DNA of 56,401 bases from a bacterium (GTDB taxonomy: Bacteria; Acidobacteriota; Polarisedimenticolia; Polarisedimenticolales; Polarisedimenticolaceae). Positions 22,648 through 30,325 of the stretch are shown here, one piece after another (the stretch's first letter is position 1; every line of letters begins with the position of its first letter). Made by a program: the position numbers and the translations under genes. The notes under the pieces were generated by a model that had not been told where the DNA came from, ran no database searches, and saw only the letters and a list, made by a program, of their open reading frames with translations. The DNA lies in contig JAAELQ010000119.1 in the NCBI GenBank assembly GCA_024226515.1, positions 1 through 56,401 of the forward strand, given 5' to 3'.

Positions 22648-24344
22648 CCCAGCGCGCAGCCGTCCTTGCGCGACTCGGTCGCACCGGAGTAGACGCCGCT
22701 GTCGGGGTCGCGCGCGATCGCCTGGTAGCCGCCGTACGTGCCGATCGTGTGCCCCAGGCGGTGACCCATGCGGTGCAGTTCGCGGCGTACCTGCTCCGGG
22801 ACTCCGGCCTCGAGGCGCAGGACCCCGCCGCTGGTCATCATCGTGCCCGTCGGTTCGGAAGAGCCGGTGTGGTGGAATCGCGCCGCGTCACCGGCCTCCT
22901 GCAGGTTCATGCCGAAGTCGACCAGGTTGACGAGGACCTGCACGTGTCCCTGCGGCTGCATGTCGCCGCCCATCACACCGAATGAGAGCCACGGCTTGCC
23001 GTCGCGCGTGGCGAACGCGGGGATGATCGTGTGGAACGGACGCTTGCCCGGCTCGAGATAGTTCGGGCTCTTCGGGTCGAGGTTGAACAGCCCGCCGCGA
23101 TTCTGCAGCCCGAAACCCCAGCCCTCGACGACGTAGCCCGAGCCGAATCCGGTGTAGTTGCTCTGGATCAGCGACACCATGTTGCCCGCCGCATCGGCGG
23201 TCGTCAGGTAGGTCGTGTCGCCCTCGTGCAGGCGCGGGTTTCCGGCCTCGAGCGTGCGAGACGCGCGCGCCGGGTCGATCAGCTTCATCCGCTCTCCGGC
23301 GTACTCCTTCGACAGCAGGCCGTCGATCGGGACATCGGCGAAGGCCGGGTCGGCGTAGAACCGCGCGCGGTCCTCGTAGGCCAGCTTCTTGGCCTCGACC
23401 ATCACGTGCCAGAACTCCGTCGAGTCGCGCCCCATCGAACGCAGGTCGTAGTTCTCGAGGATGTTCAGCATCTGCAGCGCCGCCAGCCCCTGTCCGTTCG
23501 GCGGCAGCTCGTGAAGCGTCACGCCGCGGTAGTCGGTCGACAGCGACTCGACCCACTCCGACGTGTGTCGGGCGAGGTCCTCCTTCGAGAAGAACCCGCC
23601 GTGTTCCTCGGAGAACGCGACGATCGCTTCGGCGATCGCGCCGCGGTAGAACGCGTCACGGCCCTTCTCGGCGATCGACGAGAGGCTCCTGGCCAGGTCG
23701 GGGTTGCGGAACACCTCGCCCTCGCGTGGGGCGCGTCCGTCCGGCATGAACGTCGACGCGAAGCCCGGCTTGTCGCCGAAGCGCGAGATCGAGCGCTGCC
23801 AACCCGCTGCGATCACCTGCGGCACCGGCTCGCCCTCGGTCGCGGCCCGGATCGTGGGCGCCAGCAGGTCGGCCATCGGCAGCTCGCCGAATCGCTCGTG
23901 CAGCTCGAACCAGCCGTCGACGGTGCCGGGAACGCTCCAGGCGTACGGACTGTAAAGCGGAATCGTCCCTTCGTCGGTCGCCGGCACCTCGTCGGCGGTC
24001 AGCGACAGCGGAGCGCGTCCGGAGCCGTTCAGCCCGTAGAGCTTGCCGCTCTCGGCGTCCCACACGATGGCGAACAGGTCGCCGCCGATGCCGTTGGCGG
24101 TCGGTTCCAGAAAACCCAACGCCGCGTTGACCGCGATCGCCGCGTCGACGGCGCTGCCGCCGCGCTGCAGAATCTCGACTCCGATGCGCACGGCGGTGGG
24201 GTGCGCCGCGGCGACCATGCCGTGACGAGCGTGGACGACCGATCGTGTCGCGAACATCTCTCCCTCCGTGCGGTCGGCGGCCGACAGGACGCCCAGCGGC
24301 AGCAGTAGCAGGGTCGCGAGGCCCAGGATCCAGGATCGACGCAT
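22641..24344 (-). CDS. ggt: Gamma-glutamyltranspeptidase (secreted, self-processing)
   Basis: 567 residues with a signal peptide (WILGLATLLLLPLGVLSAA). It is an Ntn-hydrolase that cleaves gamma-glutamyl bonds such as in glutathione. Large-subunit marks: VVHARHGMVAAAHPTAV, GGSAVDAAIA and NGIGGDLFAI. The autocleavage site is GDTTYLTTADAAGNMVS with the nucleophile Thr at about 377, followed by SNYTGFGSG and PFHTIIPAF. A GGDMQPQGHVQV block matches the small subunit. Start ATG overlaps the stop of the upstream SDR gene (TGATG), so the two are translationally coupled. Location is presumably periplasmic. Confidence 0.92.
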   Translation of the reverse strand: MRRSWILGLATLLLLPLGVLSAADRTEGEMFATRSVVHARHGMVAAAHPTAVRIGVEILQRGGSAVDAAIAVNAALGFLEPTANGIGGDLFAIVWDAESGKLYGLNGSGRAPLSLTADEVPATDEGTIPLYSPYAWSVPGTVDGWFELHERFGELPMADLLAPTIRAATEGEPVPQVIAAGWQRSISRFGDKPGFASTFMPDGRAPREGEVFRNPDLARSLSSIAEKGRDAFYRGAIAEAIVAFSEEHGGFFSKEDLARHTSEWVESLSTDYRGVTLHELPPNGQGLAALQMLNILENYDLRSMGRDSTEFWHVMVEAKKLAYEDRARFYADPAFADVPIDGLLSKEYAGERMKLIDPARASRTLEAGNPRLHEGDTTYLTTADAAGNMVSLIQSNYTGFGSGYVVEGWGFGLQNRGGLFNLDPKSPNYLEPGKRPFHTIIPAFATRDGKPWLSFGVMGGDMQPQGHVQVLVNLVDFGMNLQEAGDAARFHHTGSSEPTGTMMTSGGVLRLEAGVPEQVRRELHRMGHRLGHTIGTYGGYQAIARDPDSGVYSGATESRKDGCALGY

Positions 24345-25192
24345 CAGGTTCTCCTATCCCGTCGCCTCCGGACGACGGGCACGGCTTCTTCGGTTCCCAG
24401 GATTCCGCGGCCGAGCCACGCTCCGCCGTCGATCGTCAGGCACTCGCCGGTCACGTAGTTCGCGGCAGGCGAGACGAGCCACGCCGCGGCCTCGGCGACC
24501 TCGTCGCGCCGTGCGAAGCGCTTCTGCGGGATCGCGGAGCGGACGCGGCTCTCCAGCTCTGCGGAGGGCCACAGCCGATCGGCCGCGCCGTCCGAATCGA
24601 ACGCTCCCGGCGCGATCGCCACGACGCGGATTCCGTGCCGTGCCCACTCCACGGCCAGCGTGCGGGTCAGCGCCAGCACCCCCGCCTTGGCGCAGGACGA
24701 GTGCAGCGTGCCCGGGCCGCCGGTCCAGGCGTAGGTGGCGACTACGTTGAGTATCGTCCCGCCCTCGCCGTGGTCGATCATCGCGCGCCCGGCGGCGCGA
24801 CTGAGGTAGAACGTTCCGTTCAGTACGATGTCGACGACGTTGGCGAACGCCTTCTCCGGCAGCCGCTCGGACGGGCGGACGAAGTTGCCCGCGGCGTTGT
24901 TGACGAGAATGCCGATCGGCCCCAGGTCGGCCTGGGCCTCGCGCACGACGCGCCGGACCGCGTGGTGGTCGCGGACGTCGCAGCGGTAGGTCCGCACGTC
25001 CGCCCCGGCGCGGGCCAACTCGGCGCGACCGCTCTCCAGGTGCTCCTCGTTGCGACTGCAGATCGCGATCGCGGCCCCGCGGCGCGCCAGGGCGAGCCCG
25101 ATCTCGAGCCCGAGGCCCGTGCCCCCGCCGCTGATCAACGCCAGGCGCCCCGATATCCCTTGATTATCGGCGTCTTCCATGCGGTCGCACAT
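24344..25192 (-). CDS. SDR oxidoreductase, 2,4-dienoyl-CoA reductase-like
   Basis: 282 residues. The NAD(P) loop is SGGGTGLGLEIG, then RCDVRDHHAV and NNAAGNFVRPSERL. The usual YxxxK pair is missing; instead Tyr in TYAWTG and Lys in SCAKAGV are 15 residues apart, as in 2,4-dienoyl-CoA reductases (DECR group), and DIVLNGTFYLSRAAG also fits that group. Such enzymes act on polyunsaturated fatty acyl-CoA with NADPH. The link to the coupled transpeptidase gene is unclear. Start at ATG 25192 is taken; ATG at 25180 is possible, both with weak ribosome sites. Confidence 0.82.
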   Translation of the reverse strand: MCDRMEDADNQGISGRLALISGGGTGLGLEIGLALARRGAAIAICSRNEEHLESGRAELARAGADVRTYRCDVRDHHAVRRVVREAQADLGPIGILVNNAAGNFVRPSERLPEKAFANVVDIVLNGTFYLSRAAGRAMIDHGEGGTILNVVATYAWTGGPGTLHSSCAKAGVLALTRTLAVEWARHGIRVVAIAPGAFDSDGAADRLWPSAELESRVRSAIPQKRFARRDEVAEAAAWLVSPAANYVTGECLTIDGGAWLGRGILGTEEAVPVVRRRRDRRT

Positions 25193-25268
25193 CGTATCAC
25201 CGGGACACGTCCGGACCGGCCCCCCGCGCGTACTAACCTACGAGCAAGATAACTAGTGGAGGTTTCCC

Positions 25269-26417
25269 ATGCGGTTCCGTGAAGCGTCCGGCAGTGGCCG
25301 GAAGTCGAGTTGGGTCCGGGTCGCCGTCGCGCTGGTGGGGCTCGTCGCCCTCGGCGCCGCCTCGGCCCACGATTCTCAGGTCGTGATCTCGAACGAGCTG
25401 AAGGACTCGCCCTATCTCGGCGTGCGGCTCGAGGAAGAGACGGATCACGCCGAGGGCGGCGCACGCGTCACCGACGTGATCCACGGCTCTCCGGCGGAAG
25501 AGGCCGGGCTCGAGGAGGGCGACGTGATCGTCCGCTTCGACGGCAAGACGATCCGCGGTCCGGGGAGCCTGACCAAGCGCATCCACGAGAACGAGCCCGG
25601 CGACCGGATCGAGCTGCGCGTCCTGCGCGACGGCTCGACGAAGGAGCTCGAGATCGAGCTGGGTCGACGATCGGTGTTCTGGGGCCCGCAGGTCGAGCCG
25701 TTCGAGTTCGACTGGGTGCCGAACTTCGATCTGGAGGGTCTCGAGGGGCTCGTGGGGCTGGAAGGGCTCGAGCAGCTCGAGGGCCTGACCCTCGACCTGG
25801 GCGACCTCGAGAAGTCGCTCGAAGGCTTCGCGGTCTGCCCCGGTGGGGACTGCGAGGGCCTGTTCTCGTTCCGGACCGGCCGGGCGAAGCTCGGCGTGCA
25901 GCTCGTCGAGATGACGGCGGAGCTGCGCGAGCATCTCGGCTCGGACGCGGAGTCGGGCGTCCTCGTCAGCAAGGTGCTCTCCAACTCCCCGGCGGACGTG
26001 GCGGGTATCGAGGTCGGCGACCTGATCGTCTCCGTCGAGGGCGAGGTCGTCTCCGACGCGCAGGACATCCGGCGCGCGATGCGCGACTCCGATGGTAAGA
26101 ACGTGGCGGTCGAGGTGATCCGCGACGGGCGTCGCGAGACGTTCGAGGCTCCGATCCCGGAGGAGGACGAGGAGCGGCTGGGCGGACCGCGGGCCTACCG
26201 CTTGCCGCGAACCGAGGGCTCCGCGCCGGCGATCTACACCGTGCCCGGCGCCGACGCACCGTCGGTCTACGTCGTCGCTCCGGCGGCCCCCAGGGTCGCG
26301 GCACCTCCGGTTCCGCCGCGCCCGGCGCCGATTGCGGTTCCGGCCCCGCCGGCCCCGCCGGCCCCGGTCGCACCGCCGCGACCGCGGGCTCCGGCCCCGG
26401 GGCGCGAGGTCGTCTGA
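25269..26417 (+). CDS. Exported protein with two PDZ domains, Leu/Gly-rich linker and Pro/Ala tail
   Basis: 382 residues from ATG 25269 with GGAGG at 25258-25262. An N-terminal hydrophobic stretch (VRVAVALVGLVALGAASA) is a signal peptide or anchor. PDZ 1 covers about residues 48-135 (YLGVRLEEE, VIHGSPAEEAGLEEGDVIVRFDGK). A linker about 155-185 repeats the pattern LEGL/VGLEGLEQLEGL. PDZ 2 spans about 205-300 (LGVQLVEMT, VLSNSPADVAGIEVGDLIVSVEGE). The last 70 residues are Pro/Ala-rich and likely extended. The arrangement resembles the PDZ pair of DegP/HtrA without any protease domain. It may be an adaptor or scaffold in the envelope; partner unknown. Confidence 0.8.
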   Translation: MRFREASGSGRKSSWVRVAVALVGLVALGAASAHDSQVVISNELKDSPYLGVRLEEETDHAEGGARVTDVIHGSPAEEAGLEEGDVIVRFDGKTIRGPGSLTKRIHENEPGDRIELRVLRDGSTKELEIELGRRSVFWGPQVEPFEFDWVPNFDLEGLEGLVGLEGLEQLEGLTLDLGDLEKSLEGFAVCPGGDCEGLFSFRTGRAKLGVQLVEMTAELREHLGSDAESGVLVSKVLSNSPADVAGIEVGDLIVSVEGEVVSDAQDIRRAMRDSDGKNVAVEVIRDGRRETFEAPIPEEDEERLGGPRAYRLPRTEGSAPAIYTVPGADAPSVYVVAPAAPRVAAPPVPPRPAPIAVPAPPAPPAPVAPPRPRAPAPGREVV

Positions 26418-26558
26418 CGGGCGCCCGGCCGTGCCGCTTGATGATCCGGCGGCGGCGCGGATAGAATCGGCCCCTCACAAGCAACAGCTTCACGACTCCC
26501 CAGGCGCGCGCGCGTGCGCACGAGCCGGGGGGGCGGAGCGCCCGAGGGGAGTGTCACG

Positions 26559-27761
26559 ATGCCGGATCTGTCCCGTCGAGCCCGCGAGCTCGGAACCGAA
26601 AACGCGTTTGTCGTGCTGGGCGAGGTCTCCAAGCTGCAGGCCGAGGGCAAGCAGATCCTCTCCTTCTGCATCGGGCAGCCGGACTTCGTCACGCCCGAGC
26701 ACATCAGCATGGCCGGGATCAGGGCCATCGCCGAGGGCCATCACGGCTACACCCCCTCGCCGGGCATCCCCGAGCTGCGCGAGGCGGCGGCGCGCTTCTT
26801 CTCGCGCACGCGCCGCATCGAGGTGCAGCCGGAGGACGTGGTGTGCGGTTCCGGCGGCAAGCCGTTCATCGGCTACACGATCCTCTCCGTGACCGATCAC
26901 GGCGCGGGGCACGAGGTCATCTACCCCAACCCCGGGTTCCCGATCTACCAGTCGCAGATCACGGCCTGCGGCGCGGTTCCCGTTCCGCTCGACCTGCGCG
27001 AGTCGCGCGACTTCACCTTCGACCCGGACGAGCTGGCGTCCAAGATCACCGACAGGACGCGACTGCTGTTCCTCTGCAGCCCGCACAACCCGACCGGTTC
27101 GATCATGACCCGCGAGCAGCTCGAGCAGGTCGCCGAGATCGTGTCGCGCTACGACAACCTGTGGGTTTACTCCGACGAGGTCTACTCGGGGCTGGTCTAC
27201 GACGGCGAGTTCGAGAGCATCGCCGCCGTGCGCGGCATGCAGGAGCGCACGATCATCGCCGACACGGCGTCGAAGACCTATGCGATGACGGGCTGGCGCG
27301 TCGGCTACGCGGCGAACCGCAAGCTGGCGCCGTCGTTCACACGCTGGGTCACCAACACCGACTCGTGTCCGGCGCACCCCAACCAGTGGGCGGCCGTCGA
27401 GGCGTTGAACGCCTCCCAGGCGCCGTCCGATCGCATGCGCGACGTGTTCCTCCAGCGCCGGGGCAGAATCGTCGACGGTCTGAACGCGATCGAGGGCATC
27501 ACGTGTCGGACTCCCGGAGGCGCGTTCTACGTCTGGCCCAACGTGACCGAGGCCTGCCGCATGGTCGGCGCAGCGAACAGCGAAGAGCTGCGCAAGCGCC
27601 TGCTGTACGAGACGGGCGTGGCCGTGCTGGCCGATGCGCACTTCGGCACGCCGGTCGAGGGTGACGGCGACCACCTGCGCTTCTCGTACGCCTCGTCGCT
27701 CGAGGCGATCGACGAGGGACTCCAGCGCATCTCCGATTTCATCAACAAGAACAAAAAATAG
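26559..27761 (+). CDS. Class I/II PLP-dependent aminotransferase
   Basis: 400 residues from ATG 26559; the ribosome site is in GAGGGGAGTG just upstream, and an earlier GTG at 26514 is less likely. Fold-type I marks: CIGQPDFVTPEHI, YTPSPGIPELREA, NPGFPIYQS, SPHNPTGSIM and the PLP Lys239 in TASKTYAMTGWRVGY. It ends with RFSYASSLEAIDEGLQRI. This is the aspartate/alanine aminotransferase superfamily; the amino-acid substrate cannot be told from sequence reading. It is 15 bp upstream of the transketolase-like gene, in a likely two-gene operon. Confidence 0.9.
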   Translation: MPDLSRRARELGTENAFVVLGEVSKLQAEGKQILSFCIGQPDFVTPEHISMAGIRAIAEGHHGYTPSPGIPELREAAARFFSRTRRIEVQPEDVVCGSGGKPFIGYTILSVTDHGAGHEVIYPNPGFPIYQSQITACGAVPVPLDLRESRDFTFDPDELASKITDRTRLLFLCSPHNPTGSIMTREQLEQVAEIVSRYDNLWVYSDEVYSGLVYDGEFESIAAVRGMQERTIIADTASKTYAMTGWRVGYAANRKLAPSFTRWVTNTDSCPAHPNQWAAVEALNASQAPSDRMRDVFLQRRGRIVDGLNAIEGITCRTPGGAFYVWPNVTEACRMVGAANSEELRKRLLYETGVAVLADAHFGTPVEGDGDHLRFSYASSLEAIDEGLQRISDFINKNKK

Positions 27762-27776
27762 TCCGGAGGCAACGCT

Positions 27777-30128
27777 ATGGAATCCGAACGCCTGCTCGGC
27801 GAGGCGAAGAGAGCCTTCTCGCACTGGGAGGCAACCAAGGATCTGGTCGACGAGATGCTCGACCTGATGCTGAACTACCGCCAGAGCGGCCACCCCGGCG
27901 GTTCGCGCTCGAAGGTGCACGCGATGCTGGCACTGATGCTCTCGGGCGGTATGCGCTGGGACATCCAGCGGCCCTGGCGCCCGCTGTGCGATCGATTCGT
28001 GCTCTCGGCCGGCCATACGGTTCCGCTGGTCTACGCCTGTCTCAGCGTGTTCAACGAGGCGTTGCGCGAGCGACACAGGACCGGCGGCGACGAGCGCTTC
28101 GCGCTCCCCGAGGACGGCCGGTACGCCGTGACGTGGGAGGACCTGCTCGATCTGCGGCGCAACCAGGGACTTCCCGGCCACGCCGAGATGGAAGGCAAGA
28201 CGTTGTTCCTCAAGTGGAACACCGGACCGTCCGGTCACGGCATGCCGGCCGCGGCCGGCGAGGCGCTGGCGCTCAAACGCGCCGGTATGGAGGACGTCAA
28301 GGTCTTCGTGCTGGAGGGCGAGGGTGGGCTGACCCCGGGCGCCAGCCACGAGACGCGCAACTCGGCGTGGGGCCTCGGCCTGTCGAACCTCGTGTTTCTC
28401 GTCGACTGGAACGACTTCGGCATCGACGACAACGCGGTCTCCTCCGTGGTCCACGGCGACCCGGAGCAGTGGTTCGCTCCGTACGGCTGGCGCGTGACGG
28501 GGACGACGAGCGGATCCGAGTGGCCCGGCGTGACCCGGGCGGTACTCGAGGCGAGTCGCGGCGACAACCCCGACGGAACGCCGTCGGTGGCGTGGTTCAA
28601 GACGCGCAAGGGCCGAGGCTACCTGGTCTACGACAACAAGTCGCACGGCGCGGCGCACAAGATGAACTCCGAGCCGTTCTGGAAGCTGCGCAAGCAGTTC
28701 ATGGAGAAGTACGGCGTCGAGTATGTCGGCGTCGACGAGCCGGCGCCGTCCGATCCGGAGGCCCGCCGGGCCCAGGCGACCGAGAACTTCAAGATCGCGA
28801 TGAGCGCGTTGCACGCCGACACGGAACTGGTGAACTACCTCAGCGACCGCCTGCTCGAGCTGGCCGGCCAGGTTCCGGACGCGCTGCCCACGACCCGGCT
28901 CGGCGCCAACGGCGAGCGCCTGTTCGAGGACGAGCGCCTCTACGACTTCCGCGAGTATCCCGCGGAGATGTACGCCAAGCCGGGAGAGTCGAAGCCGAAC
29001 CGCGCCGCGCTGGCCGCGTGGGGCTCGTGGGTCAATTCGTTCGCCCGCAAGGAGTACGGTCGCCCGCTGTTCCTCGCCTGCAGCGCGGACCTCGCCGCGT
29101 CGACCAACATCGACGGCTTCGCCAAGGGCTACGGCGACGTCGAGGGCTACGGCTGGTACGACCGCGCGAACAACCCCGAGGGGACGCTGTTGCCGCAGCA
29201 GATCACGGAATTCGCCAACGCCGGATTGTGCGTCGGTATCTCGTCGGTCAACCTCGCCGCCGACCCGATGCGGTCGTTCGACGGTTTCTGGTCGGCCTGC
29301 TCGACGTACGGTTCGTTCTCCTATCTCAAGTACGGACCGATGCGCCTGTTCAGTCAGCTGGCCCAGGACTGCGATCTGAAGGTCGGCAAGGTGATCTGGG
29401 TCGCCGGACACTCCGGCCCCGAGACGGCGGAGGACTCGCGCACGCACTTCGGCATCTTCGCTCCGGGGGTGACGCAGCTGTTCCCCGACGGACACGTCAT
29501 CGATCTGCACCCCTGGGAGTACAACGAGGTTCCCGTCGTGCTCGGCGCCGCCCTGAGGCAGGAGGCGGCGATCGTCGCGTTGCACCTCACGCGTCCCGCC
29601 GTCGAGATCCCGGATCGCGAGGCGCTGGGGATGGCGTCGCACTTCGAGGCCGCGCGCGGGGCCTACGTCATGCGTTCGTTCCGCGAAGGGCAGCCGAAGA
29701 TGGGCACCGTGTTCGTGCAGGGCACGTCGACGACCGCGAATCTGGTCAAGGTGTTGCCCGAGCTCGACAGGCGGGGGCTGAACGTGAAGATCGTCGCGGC
29801 GATCAGCCCGCAGCTGTTCCGTCTGCAGGACGACGAGTATCGCGAACGCACGGTCTCCGAGGCGGACCGCTGGGATGCGATGGTGATCAGCAACCGAGCG
29901 CGACGTGTGACGCAGGACTGGATCGCGAATCCGCTCGTCGCCGAGTACTCGTTGACGTCCGACTTCGACGATCGCTGGCGCACCGGCGGGGCGCTGGACG
30001 AGGTGATCGACGAGGCGCACCTGTCCGAGAGACACATCCTCGAGGGCATCGAGCGCTTCGTGCGCGACAGGGACGCCCGGCTCGGGCGCCTGCGGCGCGC
30101 GGCCGAGGCGGCTGCGGCCCACGACTGA
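27777..30128 (+). CDS. Divergent transketolase-family protein
   Basis: 783 residues, longer than the usual 620-680. The N-terminal thiamine-diphosphate half has SGHPGGSRSK, VLSAGHTVPLVYA and EGEGGLTPGASHE, the counterpart of the GDGxxxEGxxxE motif. Here the Mg-binding Asp is Glu (about residue 182) and the EG pair is PG, while the later Asn (VDWNDFGID) is kept. The pyrimidine half has QQITEFANAGLCVGISS with the catalytic Glu conserved, and the C-terminal transketolase domain carries VFVQGTSTTANLV. Canonical activity (two-carbon transfer) is therefore likely altered, or the family has its own chemistry. GGAGG lies between the aminotransferase stop and this ATG. Confidence 0.8.
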   Translation: MESERLLGEAKRAFSHWEATKDLVDEMLDLMLNYRQSGHPGGSRSKVHAMLALMLSGGMRWDIQRPWRPLCDRFVLSAGHTVPLVYACLSVFNEALRERHRTGGDERFALPEDGRYAVTWEDLLDLRRNQGLPGHAEMEGKTLFLKWNTGPSGHGMPAAAGEALALKRAGMEDVKVFVLEGEGGLTPGASHETRNSAWGLGLSNLVFLVDWNDFGIDDNAVSSVVHGDPEQWFAPYGWRVTGTTSGSEWPGVTRAVLEASRGDNPDGTPSVAWFKTRKGRGYLVYDNKSHGAAHKMNSEPFWKLRKQFMEKYGVEYVGVDEPAPSDPEARRAQATENFKIAMSALHADTELVNYLSDRLLELAGQVPDALPTTRLGANGERLFEDERLYDFREYPAEMYAKPGESKPNRAALAAWGSWVNSFARKEYGRPLFLACSADLAASTNIDGFAKGYGDVEGYGWYDRANNPEGTLLPQQITEFANAGLCVGISSVNLAADPMRSFDGFWSACSTYGSFSYLKYGPMRLFSQLAQDCDLKVGKVIWVAGHSGPETAEDSRTHFGIFAPGVTQLFPDGHVIDLHPWEYNEVPVVLGAALRQEAAIVALHLTRPAVEIPDREALGMASHFEAARGAYVMRSFREGQPKMGTVFVQGTSTTANLVKVLPELDRRGLNVKIVAAISPQLFRLQDDEYRERTVSEADRWDAMVISNRARRVTQDWIANPLVAEYSLTSDFDDRWRTGGALDEVIDEAHLSERHILEGIERFVRDRDARLGRLRRAAEAAAAHD

Positions 30129-30160
30129 GCCGCTTGCGGCGGATATCCGGAATACCACGA

Positions 30161-30184
30161 CCCCGGGGCCAATCGGCCCCGGGG
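30161..30184 (+). terminator. GC-rich hairpin after the transketolase gene, probable terminator
   Basis: A 10-bp perfect stem CCCCGGGGCC / GGCCCCGGGG with an AATC loop, 33 nt past the stop. A T-rich tract (TTTTCTTT) follows about 14 nt later rather than directly, so efficiency is uncertain. Confidence 0.55.
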
Positions 30185-30325
30185 GAGAGCCGCCGCCGGA
30201 TTTTCTTTGATCTCGCGGTAGCCCCGGACCGCCGATCCCGGTACATGGTTCCTTACCGGGATCTTTCCCCCGAGTTCCCGGCCTCGTGGGCACCCCCGCG
30301 ACAGTGCGACCAAGGAGATTCGGAG

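Noticed and set aside
26490..30293. 1267-codon open frame on the minus strand opposite the aminotransferase and transketolase genes
   Set aside because: It reads as the antisense shadow of two well-recognised genes in GC-rich DNA, with no recognisable domain and low-complexity Arg/Ala-rich composition.
27986..30325. A plus-strand open frame continuous with the exported protein at 30326
   Set aside because: The part before 30326 is an Arg-rich shadow of the transketolase gene. A ribosome site and signal peptide set the real start at 30326.
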